A stretch of DNA of 10,179 nt from Clostridia bacterium (GCA_017451975.1 JAFTNI010000253.1:1-10179), one strand, 5' to 3'; counted from the stretch's first letter, positions 1 to 6,981 are shown. The notes: a model not told the origin generated them from the sequence alone. Program-made: numbers and translations.

Positions 1-2
1 AA

Positions 3-905
3 AACGCTCCCGACCCACGCGCGCGTTTTATGGTGCACGGCACAAGCCAGCACATAACGGTTGAAACGCGCGACGGCATACACCTCACCTGCTTCTCCAA
101 CGTAGGCGAGCACAGAAGAGTTGATATGAAGGGCATGACAATAGGCACGCCCGCGCACGAGCTTGCCCACAACCTGGGTGCACAGGATATGTACAGCCGT
201 TATACACCCCCGGAAGATGCTGAAAGACGCTGGCCCACACCCCGCCGCTTCTCTATTATGTCCAGCGGCAACCACGCAAACGGCGGTAACACACCCACTT
301 ATATGGACCCTTACCAGCGCTTGCTTTTCGAGTGGACAATACTTGAAGAAGTAAAGGAAGACGGCGTTTATTCTCTCTATTCCGTTCTTTCCGGCAAAAA
401 TAACGTGCTTAAAATTCCCACCCCCAACCCCGACGAATATTACCTTGCGGAAATTCGTATGAAGGAAGGCTTCGAGGAGTTTCTCACATACGACGAAGCC
501 AAGGGCGGCGTTATAATGTGGCACATAGACGAAGCTGTAAACAAAAAGTGGTTTTGGAAAGCGCAGTGTGTTTCCTCTAACCGCCCGAACGGTGAGCGCC
601 ACGACCTCGGCGTTGCCCTGAAGCCTCGCAAGGGTATGGAAGAAATACGCGACGAGAACGGCAACTTCGTGAAGTTCGGCCCTCTTTATGATGATACAGA
701 CCCGAAAGCAATTCCCTTCTTCTACAAATCGGAAGACCCTGCAACCGCCGTGTTCAACTCCCGCGATTATTGCGGCGCGGCATCGCTCTCCTACTCGCTC
801 AACTCCTTCCCCGAGGGCGTGAGCAAAAATTGGAACCTCTGCGTAGAAGTGCTCGATGAGCCCGGCGCAGAAATGAAAGTAAAAATTACAAGAACAGAGG
901 ATTAA
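3..905 (+). CDS. M6-like (immune inhibitor A-type) metallopeptidase, C-terminal part
   Basis: Partial gene: the frame is open to the left edge (at least nine codons before the first ATG at 30), so the true start and any signal peptide lie outside. Counting from that ATG, residues 43-53 read HELAHNLGAQD, matching the HExxHxxGxxD zinc motif of the M6 family, with two histidines and an aspartate as ligands and Glu44 as catalytic base. IMSSG at 76-80 resembles the conserved Met-turn region that follows the zinc site, and MWHIDE at 163-168 matches a conserved stretch of M6 proteins. Family members are usually secreted proteases; secretion cannot be seen here. The gene ends 9 bases before the cyclophilin lipoprotein, so the two are probably co-transcribed. 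Family assignment is fairly firm; the substrate is unknown. It could be an inactive or specialised member, but the zinc ligands are intact. Confidence 0.85.
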   Translation, partial: NAPDPRARFMVHGTSQHITVETRDGIHLTCFSNVGEHRRVDMKGMTIGTPAHELAHNLGAQDMYSRYTPPEDAERRWPTPRRFSIMSSGNHANGGNTPTYMDPYQRLLFEWTILEEVKEDGVYSLYSVLSGKNNVLKIPTPNPDEYYLAEIRMKEGFEEFLTYDEAKGGVIMWHIDEAVNKKWFWKAQCVSSNRPNGERHDLGVALKPRKGMEEIRDENGNFVKFGPLYDDTDPKAIPFFYKSEDPATAVFNSRDYCGAASLSYSLNSFPEGVSKNWNLCVEVLDEPGAEMKVKITRTED

Positions 906-914
906 TTATTTATA

Positions 915-2120
915 ATGAAAAAGTTTATTTCCCTTACGCTTACTCTTATGCTTCTCGGCATTTCCCTTTTCTCTCTTGCATCTTGCGGAGAAATGAAGGC
1001 AAAGCCTTTTGAAGCGAATGTAACGGTAAATACGGAAGGTCACAGCCTCCATTACGTTGAAATCGTTTTCAAGGATTACGGCACGGTAAGCCTCACGCTT
1101 GACGCAACAGTCGCCCCCATTACGGTAGAAAACTTCCTTAAGCTTGCAAATAGCGGATATTATAACAATACGTATATTTCCCGCGTGTCCGAAGGCTTCG
1201 TTATTCAGAACAACACAGGTGCAGGCACAGATTGCATCAAGGGTGAGTTTTCCTCGAACGGTATCGAGAACGACCTCATTCACAAAAAAGGCATCATATC
1301 CATGGCGCGCAACGGCCTTTCTATGAACAGCGCCTCCGACCAGTTCTTTATTATGCTTGGCGACAGCCCTCATCTCGACGGCGATTATGCTGCTTTCGGT
1401 TGGGTAACGGCAGGCATGAATATCGTAGAAGCGTTGGCAAACGACATTCCCGCTAAAGCTATTAAAGACGATATGGGCTTCCTTTACGAGCAGTATATGC
1501 CGCTTATTGAAGCAGTCAGAGTTACGGGAAATAACGGCGTTCCCTCACCCTCTACAAAATCTGTTCCCCCTGCGGCAGAGCCCTTCCAGCCCTACCTTAC
1601 GGTAGACACAGAAGGCCATACTCTTCACACGGTTGAAATGTCCATCAAAAACTATGGTAAGATTACGATGGTGCTCGATGAAACCGTAGCGCCCATAACT
1701 GTTCAGAATTTCCTTAAGCTTGTAAACGAAGGCTATTATAACGGCCTTTCCATAACAAGAGTACAAACGCAGTTTGTAGCTCAGATGGGTGACGGTGCAG
1801 GCACGGAAAGTATAAAAGGCGAATTTTCCTCGAACGGTGTGCCTAACCTTTTGAGCCATAGAAAAGGAATTCTTTCCATGGCGCGCACCCCCGATAAAGA
1901 CAGCGCTTCCGACCAATTCTTCATTATGCTCTACGGAAACATGGGGCTCGACGGTAGCTACGCCGCTTTCGGTTGGGTAACTTCGGGTATGAATATACTT
2001 GAGTATATTGAAAACAACATAATGTTCCACCATTACACTGAAGATGCAAGCGGCTACGAAATGGGCTTCCTCAAGGAAGAATACCAGCCCGTAATCGAAT
2101 ACATCAAGGTTGTTGAATAA
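915..2120 (+). CDS. Lipoprotein with two tandem cyclophilin-type peptidyl-prolyl isomerase domains
   Basis: The 401-residue protein starts with a lysine-containing n-region, a hydrophobic stretch and the lipobox LASC, so Cys24 should be lipidated and the protein held on the outer face of the membrane. Domain 1 spans about residues 45-205 and domain 2 about 237-400, joined by a Pro/Ser-rich linker near 209-224. Both keep cyclophilin signatures: ITVxNFLKL, the catalytic Arg (Arg90, Arg282), Phe95/Gln98 and Phe287/Gln290, SDQFFIM and LDGxYAAFG. The usual FHR is replaced by ISR and ITR, and FGWV replaces the common FGK/RV. The expected role is cis-trans isomerisation of Xaa-Pro bonds during folding of exported proteins. 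An AGAGG lies about 14 bases upstream of the ATG, a rather long spacing, so coupling to the upstream gene is possible. A strong terminator follows. Most bacterial cyclophilins have one domain; this one seems to be an internal duplication. Confidence 0.93.
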   Translation: MKKFISLTLTLMLLGISLFSLASCGEMKAKPFEANVTVNTEGHSLHYVEIVFKDYGTVSLTLDATVAPITVENFLKLANSGYYNNTYISRVSEGFVIQNNTGAGTDCIKGEFSSNGIENDLIHKKGIISMARNGLSMNSASDQFFIMLGDSPHLDGDYAAFGWVTAGMNIVEALANDIPAKAIKDDMGFLYEQYMPLIEAVRVTGNNGVPSPSTKSVPPAAEPFQPYLTVDTEGHTLHTVEMSIKNYGKITMVLDETVAPITVQNFLKLVNEGYYNGLSITRVQTQFVAQMGDGAGTESIKGEFSSNGVPNLLSHRKGILSMARTPDKDSASDQFFIMLYGNMGLDGSYAAFGWVTSGMNILEYIENNIMFHHYTEDASGYEMGFLKEEYQPVIEYIKVVE

Positions 2121-2130
2121 GTTATTATCA

Positions 2131-2166
2131 AAAAGAAAAACACGGCTTGCGCCGTGTTTTTCTTTT
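2131..2166 (+). terminator. Rho-independent terminator after the cyclophilin gene
   Basis: A perfect 16-bp stem, AAAAGAAAAACACGGC at 2131-2146 and its reverse complement at 2151-2166, encloses the loop TTGC. The 3' arm itself carries the T-tract (TTTTTCTTTT). It lies 11 bases after the cyclophilin stop codon and closes the first operon. Confidence 0.92.
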
Positions 2167-2173
2167 CCCTCTA

Positions 2174-2213
2174 TTGATATATTAAAATAAATGTGGTAAA
2201 ATTATGCTATAAT
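2174..2213 (+). promoter_or_regulatory. Sigma-A-type promoter with two overlapping extended -10 elements
   Basis: TTGATA at 2174-2179 is followed after 17 bases by TAAAAT at 2197-2202, preceded by TG at 2194-2195 (extended -10). A second extended -10, TGCTATAAT at 2205-2213, lies 11 bases downstream without a good -35 at the proper distance. Transcription would start near 2209, or near 2220 from the second element, leaving a short leader before the ATG at 2239. The site sits directly after the terminator of the previous operon, which supports it. Confidence 0.75.
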
Positions 2214-2238
2214 AATGTAAGAAAGGCTTACACGTTCA

Positions 2239-3375
2239 ATGATAGACCTTAACAAGATACTTTCAGAAATAAAATCCTCTTGCGATTACGAGGAAAAAGC
2301 GCAAATGCTTACAATTCTCGTTTCAGCAATAAAAAACAAAAAATATAAGCCATCCAAAAACGAAAAAGCGGTGCTTTCCGATTTTTCTTTCGGCGAAATA
2401 AAAGAAATTATTTCCGCCGCGCAGAAAGCAGAGGGCTATAAGGCAAAGAGCCGTATTTTTCATTATGCAGATACGTTCTTTTTCCTTATAATGTCAATAC
2501 ATAAATCCCCTGCCGAGCTTTCGCAGGAGAAAATAGCTCTTACAAAAGACCTTTCCGAGCTTATGCAAAAGGAGCTTTACCTGGAGCAGAAGCTGGAAGA
2601 TATGTTTTCGCAGGAAATAGTTTCGTTTTCCGATGTAAACGACCTTCTTGCGCGTCTTTCCGAAACGAAGGACGAATATGAAAAAGGGCTTTTCTATGCG
2701 GGCTTGCTCCATTTCCAAAATAACCTTTCGAAGCTTATCGAAAGCTCTAAGATTAATATTTCCGCGTATATGGAAAAAGAAATGGCGCGCTATCTGGCAG
2801 AAGAAAAGCTCGATGAAGATATGCTTCACGCTTTGGAAGCTCTTTGCGACGTATGCTTTCATTTCATAAACGAAAGGCTTTCTGATATGCTCTTTAAAGC
2901 TTTGGAGCTTGGCAAAGCCTCGGTTACCTTTTATGCCGCATCTACACTCCTAAAAATAAAAAAGGATTTGCCCGAGCACACGGTTTTGGAGCTTGCAAAT
3001 AACCTCGTCTACGCGGAGCTATTCTATTCCACGCTGAAAAATGCTGGCAAAGAAGCGCTCTTCCCTGCCGCACTCGCAACAGAGGAATACCTTGCAAAAA
3101 GCGACCTTGTGCATTGGCTGACCTACCCCACGGAGCTTGGCAAAGCGCCCGACGAAATAGAATACCTCGGCAAAGCAGAAGTAAAAAAAGAAGTTTTTCA
3201 TATATTCAGGTTCAAATCCGATAGCAATAACCTTGGTGACGACCTAAAAGGAAAATGGCTTATAGGCTGGTCCTCAAACGATGGCGGCACCTTCAGCGAA
3301 TTTGATGAATACGAAAAATTCAAAAAAGAAACACCCGAAAAAACGGTTAAAAACATAAAGAAAAAAATTCTTTGA
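2239..3375 (+). CDS. Hypothetical mostly alpha-helical protein, 378 residues
   Basis: I do not recognise this protein. It has no signal peptide or convincing membrane segment, so it is probably cytoplasmic. Residues 1 to about 300 look almost wholly helical: amphipathic, Lys/Glu/Leu-rich segments of 15-25 residues with turns between them, reminiscent of HEAT- or TPR-like solenoids, although I can identify no repeat unit. The end differs: about 308-355 (EYLGKAEV, VFHIFRFKSD, GKWLIGWSSNDGG) looks beta-rich and may be a small separate domain. A GAAAGG at 2221-2226 lies 12 bases before the ATG. It is first in an operon with the CE7 esterase (12-base gap) and the 108-residue protein. Base composition is clearly AT-richer than in the minus-strand GH36 gene. 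A regulatory, scaffolding or sensing role for the glycan genes is only a guess. Confidence 0.85.
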   Translation: MIDLNKILSEIKSSCDYEEKAQMLTILVSAIKNKKYKPSKNEKAVLSDFSFGEIKEIISAAQKAEGYKAKSRIFHYADTFFFLIMSIHKSPAELSQEKIALTKDLSELMQKELYLEQKLEDMFSQEIVSFSDVNDLLARLSETKDEYEKGLFYAGLLHFQNNLSKLIESSKINISAYMEKEMARYLAEEKLDEDMLHALEALCDVCFHFINERLSDMLFKALELGKASVTFYAASTLLKIKKDLPEHTVLELANNLVYAELFYSTLKNAGKEALFPAALATEEYLAKSDLVHWLTYPTELGKAPDEIEYLGKAEVKKEVFHIFRFKSDSNNLGDDLKGKWLIGWSSNDGGTFSEFDEYEKFKKETPEKTVKNIKKKIL

Positions 3376-3387
3376 AAGGAAAATACC

Positions 3388-4566
3388 ATGGGAAAGAAAT
3401 ATTTTTTTTGCAAAACCAATAACCACCCCGTTGAATACAAAACGGGAGATAAAATGATATTCGAGCTTGAGCTTCGCGAGGAAGGCAAGAAAATCGCTTG
3501 CCACACGTTCTCTTATACAATCGAACGCGATTTTGAAGCTAAAATCGAAGGCACGGCAAGCGGCGAAACGGGCACTATAACAATCGAAACCGTTCTGAAT
3601 AAACCGGGCTTTGCGCGCGTTATTTGCCGCGCACTCGATGAAAACGGCACAAAGCTTGAAGATTGCGACGATTTCGAAGGCGGCGCGGGCGCCGAGGTTG
3701 AAACCTTGCGCACCACAACTCCCATGCCCGAGGATTTTACGGAATTCTGGGAAAACTGTAAAAAAGAGCTCTATGCGGTAGACGTTGAAACCATAGGCTA
3801 TAAGGAAATAGTAAAAGACGAATACCCCGATTTTTATATCTACGATATGAAAATCAAAGCCCCCGGCCCCATGCCCGTTTCGGGTTACCTCACGGCGCCG
3901 AAGAAGGAAGGCAAATTCCCCGCTTATGTTTGCTATAAGGGCTATGGCGTTGTGCCTGCACCCATAAGCTGCCAGGAAGATAAAATAATTTTCTATATCA
4001 ATGCCCACGGCATCGAAAACGGCAGGCCCGACGAATATTATCAGAAGCTCGCCAAAACACGCCTTAAAGATTACGGTCTTGTTACGGAAAAGAACGAGGA
4101 CCCCGAAAAATGCTATTTCAAATATATGGCTCTGCGCGCGGCGCAGGCGGCGCGCTTTGTGCAAACGCTCGATAACTTCAACGGCGAGCTTATTCTCCAC
4201 GGCGGAAGCCAGGGTGCTTTCCAGGCAACCGTTGCCTCCACGCTCGTGCCCGAAACGAACGTGCTTGACATCTATATTCCCTGGCTTTGCGATATCAACG
4301 CCGCATCTATCGGCAGAATACGCTACGGCGACCCGCAGATGGTGCGTGGTATTGCATACTACGACCTTACGAACCTTGCCACGCGTATAACAGCCCCCGT
4401 TAAGCTTATGGCAGGCCTTGGCGACTACACTTGCCACCCCACGGGTATTTTTTCCTTCTACAATGCTATCCCCACACACAAGGAAATGCGCGTAATTCAG
4501 AACAAGATCCACCTCTACCAATCGCCCGAAGCGGAAGAGTTCAAGGTGAACTACCCCGTATATTGA
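3388..4566 (+). CDS. CE7-family acetyl esterase (acetylxylan esterase/cephalosporin C deacetylase-like)
   Basis: Residues 110-392 match the AXE1/CE7 alpha/beta hydrolase: TPMPEDFTEFW at 111-121, a mixed sheet with SGYLTAPKKEGKFPAYVCYKGYG, the nucleophile elbow GGSQGA with Ser274, Asp346 in AGLGDYTCHP, and His375 in NKIHLY as the probable third triad member. CE7 enzymes remove O-acetyl groups from xylo-oligosaccharides and other small acetylated sugars, typically in the cytoplasm as hexamers; no signal peptide is seen, which agrees. CE7 enzymes are usually about 320 residues; the extra N-terminal segment, about 1-105, looks beta-rich and may be an Ig-like domain. The elbow has Ala where most members have a second Gly (GGSQGG). 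GAAAGGA at 3374-3380, overlapping the previous stop, gives a good ribosome binding site 7 bases before ATG. The next gene starts one base after the stop, so the products are probably made together. Confidence 0.9.
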   Translation: MGKKYFFCKTNNHPVEYKTGDKMIFELELREEGKKIACHTFSYTIERDFEAKIEGTASGETGTITIETVLNKPGFARVICRALDENGTKLEDCDDFEGGAGAEVETLRTTTPMPEDFTEFWENCKKELYAVDVETIGYKEIVKDEYPDFYIYDMKIKAPGPMPVSGYLTAPKKEGKFPAYVCYKGYGVVPAPISCQEDKIIFYINAHGIENGRPDEYYQKLAKTRLKDYGLVTEKNEDPEKCYFKYMALRAAQAARFVQTLDNFNGELILHGGSQGAFQATVASTLVPETNVLDIYIPWLCDINAASIGRIRYGDPQMVRGIAYYDLTNLATRITAPVKLMAGLGDYTCHPTGIFSFYNAIPTHKEMRVIQNKIHLYQSPEAEEFKVNYPVY

Positions 4567-4567
4567 T

Positions 4568-4894
4568 ATGAATTTTTCGCTTAATATTATTTGCAAAAAC
4601 GAGATCGCAGAGGAAAAGGAAGCCGAGGTAAAAGCTTTGCTTGACGCGCTCAGAATCGAAGGAAGCCCGGCATTTGAGCCTTATTGGAAAGACAGGAGCC
4701 TTTCCCGTCTTGCCTTTGGCGCACAGCTTGTCACGCCCGATTTCGCGTTGATAAAAGCCCACCTCTGCGCAATAGCGAGGGCAGAGATTTCCCTTTCCGC
4801 TTCGCTCGAAGAGTGGGAATTTTCCCACTATGCTTCCGTAGAGGAGCTTGCAAGCGGCAAAAGCGAGGCTTTCATCGTTTGCGAAGTGTTTTAA
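4568..4894 (+). CDS. Small hypothetical protein, 108 residues, coupled to the esterase
   Basis: I do not recognise this protein. It has no signal peptide, membrane helix or metal motif. By eye the order is strand (NFSLNIIC), helix (about 12-30, Glu/Lys/Ala-rich), a Pro/aromatic turn (SPAFEPYWKD), strand (SRLAFGAQLV), helix (DFALIKAHLCAIA), strand (AEISLSASLEEWEFSHY), a short segment and a last strand (EAFIVCEVF). This would suit a small ferredoxin-like alpha/beta fold, but that is inference. The ATG lies one base after the esterase stop in TATTGATATG and has no close Shine-Dalgarno sequence; an AAGGTGA about 20 bases upstream lies inside the esterase gene. Translation therefore probably depends on termination of the esterase. 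A terminator follows at once, so it is the last gene of the operon. Confidence 0.8.
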   Translation: MNFSLNIICKNEIAEEKEAEVKALLDALRIEGSPAFEPYWKDRSLSRLAFGAQLVTPDFALIKAHLCAIARAEISLSASLEEWEFSHYASVEELASGKSEAFIVCEVF

Positions 4895-4899
4895 AGAAA

Positions 4900-4947
4900 T
4901 TACCTGCCCGCAAAAACACGGGCAGGTAAAATTTTGTAAATTTTTTT
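4900..4947 (+). terminator. Rho-independent terminator after the 108-residue gene
   Basis: The 11-bp stem TTACCTGCCCG at 4900-4910 pairs with CGGGCAGGTAA at 4919-4929 around an 8-base loop. TTTT at 4932-4935 and a run of seven T at 4941-4947 follow. The T-run does not directly abut the stem, so efficiency may be moderate. It separates the esterase operon from the deacetylase promoter. Confidence 0.85.
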
Positions 4948-4966
4948 CAATATTGCATAAAATTTT

Positions 4967-4994
4967 GCAAGCATCACTTGTAAAATCTGCTTGC
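4967..4994. repeat. Inverted repeat GCAAGCA-N14-TGCTTGC across the -35 region
   Basis: GCAAGCA at 4967-4973 and TGCTTGC at 4988-4994 form 7-bp arms with a 14-base spacer and centres 21 bases apart, about two helical turns. The arms bracket the probable -35 (4978-4983), a position suited to a dimeric repressor or activator. There is no direct evidence that it is bound, and repeats of this size can arise by chance. Confidence 0.4.
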
Positions 4995-5006
4995 CTGTGA
5001 TATACT
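4978..5006 (+). promoter_or_regulatory. Probable promoter of the polysaccharide deacetylase gene
   Basis: TTGTAA at 4978-4983 is separated by 17 bases from TATACT at 5001-5006, which is preceded by TG at 4998-4999 (extended -10). It lies between the upstream terminator and the deacetylase ATG at 5051. Transcription should begin around 5013. An AAGGA at 5040-5044, 6 bases before ATG, provides a good ribosome binding site. Confidence 0.7.
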
Positions 5007-5050
5007 AATCCATACTAGCCTAAAGAAATTATTATTGATAAGGATATACA

Positions 5051-5914
5051 ATGCTCCAAAAATTTTTCACAAGAACCAAAAGGCTTTTTGCCCTTTGTCT
5101 TGCTTTACTTTTCTGCCTTACAGGGTGTAAATCTTCTCCCGAAAAAACCTCTGTCACCAAAAAAACAACTCCTTCAACCACAGTAACCACCGCGGGCACG
5201 AAAGAGAGCCACGCCACAAGTGAAACCACAGGCGCAACCACGGGAAAACCCGATGTTACGCCTACGCCCAAAAAGAAAGTGGCGCTTACCTTTGATGACG
5301 GTCCACACATAAAATACACCGTTGCTATTGCAGACGAGCTTGAAAAATACGGCTTTCACGCTACGTTTTTCGTGGTTGGCAACCGTGTCGACGGCACGGA
5401 ATACGGCGGCGGAAACACGCTTAAATATATTATCGAAGGCGGTCACGAGGTAGCCGTGCACGGGTATACCCACACGGTTCATTACGATACCTGCTCTGAA
5501 GAAATCTACAACGAGGAAATAAGCAAGACCATTGCGGCGATAAAGCTTTATGATGCCGATTACGAGCCAAGGCTCGTGCGCCCCATAGGCGGCAGAATTT
5601 CGCAGGCAAGGGTTGATGCCTCGCCCTACTCCATTATACTCTGGAGCGTAGACTCTGAAGACTGGAAACAAAAATATTACCCTGAAGATAACGAGCAGAA
5701 AAAAGCCGCAAAGCTTGAAAAAATCGTAAACGACGTAATGGCAGAGGTAGAGGAAGGCAGCATTATTTTGATGCACGATATCTACGAAAGCACTTACGAT
5801 GCCGTGAAAATAATACTCAAAAAGCTAAACGAAGAAGGTTATGAGGTTGTAACCGTTTCCGAGCTTATAGGCGAACCCAACCCCGGCACTAAATACAGAG
5901 AAAAAGCTGAATAA
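5051..5914 (+). CDS. Polysaccharide deacetylase lipoprotein (CE4, NodB homology domain)
   Basis: The protein has 287 residues. A basic n-region (KRTK-like), a hydrophobic core and the lipobox LTGC place the lipidated Cys at 26. Residues 28-73 form a Thr/Ser-rich, low-complexity linker that would span the wall. The NodB domain starts near 76: TFDDGP at 80-85 (Asp82 catalytic, Asp83 metal ligand), HGYTH at 137-141 with two metal-binding histidines, VRPIGGR at 176-182 in place of the usual RxPYG, SVDSEDW at 199-205, and ILMHD at 239-243 with His242. CE4 enzymes remove N-acetyl groups from peptidoglycan, chitin-like chains, or O-acetyl groups from xylan; the peptidoglycan type protects against lysozyme. 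The metal site is complete, so activity is likely; the substrate is undecided. The gene has its own promoter and terminator. The altered RPIGG motif may change the active-site groove. Confidence 0.92.
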   Translation: MLQKFFTRTKRLFALCLALLFCLTGCKSSPEKTSVTKKTTPSTTVTTAGTKESHATSETTGATTGKPDVTPTPKKKVALTFDDGPHIKYTVAIADELEKYGFHATFFVVGNRVDGTEYGGGNTLKYIIEGGHEVAVHGYTHTVHYDTCSEEIYNEEISKTIAAIKLYDADYEPRLVRPIGGRISQARVDASPYSIILWSVDSEDWKQKYYPEDNEQKKAAKLEKIVNDVMAEVEEGSIILMHDIYESTYDAVKIILKKLNEEGYEVVTVSELIGEPNPGTKYREKAE

Positions 5915-5916
5915 AC

Positions 5917-5948
5917 AAAAATCGTACACTTCAACGTGTACGATTTTT
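5917..5948. terminator. Bidirectional terminator between convergent genes
   Basis: AAAAATCGTACAC at 5917-5929 pairs perfectly over 13 bp with GTGTACGATTTTT at 5936-5948 around a 6-base loop. It has A-runs on one side and T-runs on the other, so it can work on both strands. It lies 2 bases after the deacetylase stop and 10 bases before the GH130 stop on the minus strand. Confidence 0.92.
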
Positions 5949-5958
5949 CTCTTTACTT

Positions 5959-6966
5959 TCATTTTCTCGGCTCTGTACAAAGAGCAAGCAGGTCGTCGAG
6001 CTTCGCGCTCGCCATTCTTACCACGGCATCGCTTGCGCTATAGTAAATTCTTACCGTGTTATCGTCCTCCAGAAGCATACCGCAGGGGAAAAGCGCGTGC
6101 GTGCGGAAGCCCTCTTCTGTTTCAAGGTAGCCTTCGGGCACGATAAGCGGCTTTTTGCTCATACCTATAACCTTGGAAGGGTCGTGAAGGTCAAGCAGCG
6201 CAACGCCTATAACGTATCGCTTTTTCCACGCCTTTTCCCAGCCGTTTTTGCCCCTGCTCGGGTCAACGTCTACGGAATGGAAAATAATAAGCCAACCCTT
6301 CTCTGTTTTTATGGGCGGTGCACCCGGGCCTATTTTATCGTTGCAGTAAGGCACGTCCTCTGTGGCAAGCACAAGCTTGGAGTTTCCCCAATAAACGAGG
6401 TCGGGCGATTCCGAAAGCCATATATCAAATTTGTCGCCCCCACGGGAGTAAACTGGCATTGGGCGCTCCAGGCGAACGTATTTCCCGTGTATCTTTTCGG
6501 GGAAAAGCACCATGTTTCTGTTTTCGGGAACGGAAATAGATTTGATTTCAAAGTTTTTAAGGTCCTTTGTGGTTGCCATACCGCCGCAAACGCCGTGCTT
6601 TGTATCTACGGCAAAGCACATACAGTATTCGCCGTCAATTTCAGTTATGCGAGGGTCGTAAACTCTCATTATCTCGTCGTCCTGCATAGCAAAGCAGGGT
6701 TCGGGCTCCACCTTCCAGTGCAAGCCGTCGTCGGAAAAAGCAAGCCCAAGGTTCGTGCCCTCCAGCACTTGCTTTTCATAATCGCCTATATCGTTACGGA
6801 ATATCATAATATATTCGCCGTTTTTGCGTTTAAGCACGCCTGCGTTGAACGTAAGCGCAGAACGGTAAGGCACGTCTTTATACGAAAGTATAGTTTCGGG
6901 GTATCGTGTTATGCAAGGCTCCGTTTTGAAAAGAGATTCATCTACGGGTTTAAAATTATATGCCAT
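5959..6966 (-). CDS. GH130-family glycoside phosphorylase/hydrolase (beta-mannoside type)
   Basis: The 335-residue protein reads as a five-bladed beta-propeller of the GH130 type. Visible motifs: NAGVLKRKNGEYIMIFR near 41-57, VYDPRIT at 102-108 with Asp104 as the probable proton donor, RNMVLFPEK at 150-158 followed by RLERPM at 165-170, KIGPGAPPI at 211-219, and ALFPCGML with RIYYSASD near 291-313. GH130 enzymes mostly phosphorolyse beta-1,4- or beta-1,2-mannosides to mannose 1-phosphate; some are hydrolases. The subfamily cannot be assigned by eye, though the length and the basic residues around 150-169 suit a phosphorylase. No signal peptide is seen, so it is cytoplasmic. GGAGGA (minus strand, 6976-6971) is a strong ribosome binding site 4 bases before the ATG, and the gene starts 15 bases after the GH36 stop. 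It is last in its operon. Confidence 0.92.
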   Translation of the reverse strand: MAYNFKPVDESLFKTEPCITRYPETILSYKDVPYRSALTFNAGVLKRKNGEYIMIFRNDIGDYEKQVLEGTNLGLAFSDDGLHWKVEPEPCFAMQDDEIMRVYDPRITEIDGEYCMCFAVDTKHGVCGGMATTKDLKNFEIKSISVPENRNMVLFPEKIHGKYVRLERPMPVYSRGGDKFDIWLSESPDLVYWGNSKLVLATEDVPYCNDKIGPGAPPIKTEKGWLIIFHSVDVDPSRGKNGWEKAWKKRYVIGVALLDLHDPSKVIGMSKKPLIVPEGYLETEEGFRTHALFPCGMLLEDDNTVRIYYSASDAVVRMASAKLDDLLALCTEPRK

Positions 6967-6981
6967 ATTTTCCTCCGTGAA

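Noticed and set aside
906..1373. Open frame of 155 codons on the minus strand opposite the first cyclophilin domain
   Set aside because: It is a shadow of the plus-strand lipoprotein gene, with no motif or start signal of its own.
2121..2238. Possible small RNA or riboswitch between the cyclophilin and the 378-residue gene
   Set aside because: The space is filled by a terminator and a promoter, leaving a leader of about 30 bases or less, too short for a riboswitch.
3274..4596. Open frame of 440 codons on the minus strand opposite the esterase
   Set aside because: It has no family-like motif and overlaps a gene with clear CE7 motifs. It comes from codon bias on the opposite strand.
5140..5270. 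Repetitive ACC/ACA-rich stretch in the deacetylase gene, considered as a nucleotide repeat
   Set aside because: It encodes a Thr/Ser-rich linker of varied codons with no fixed repeat unit.
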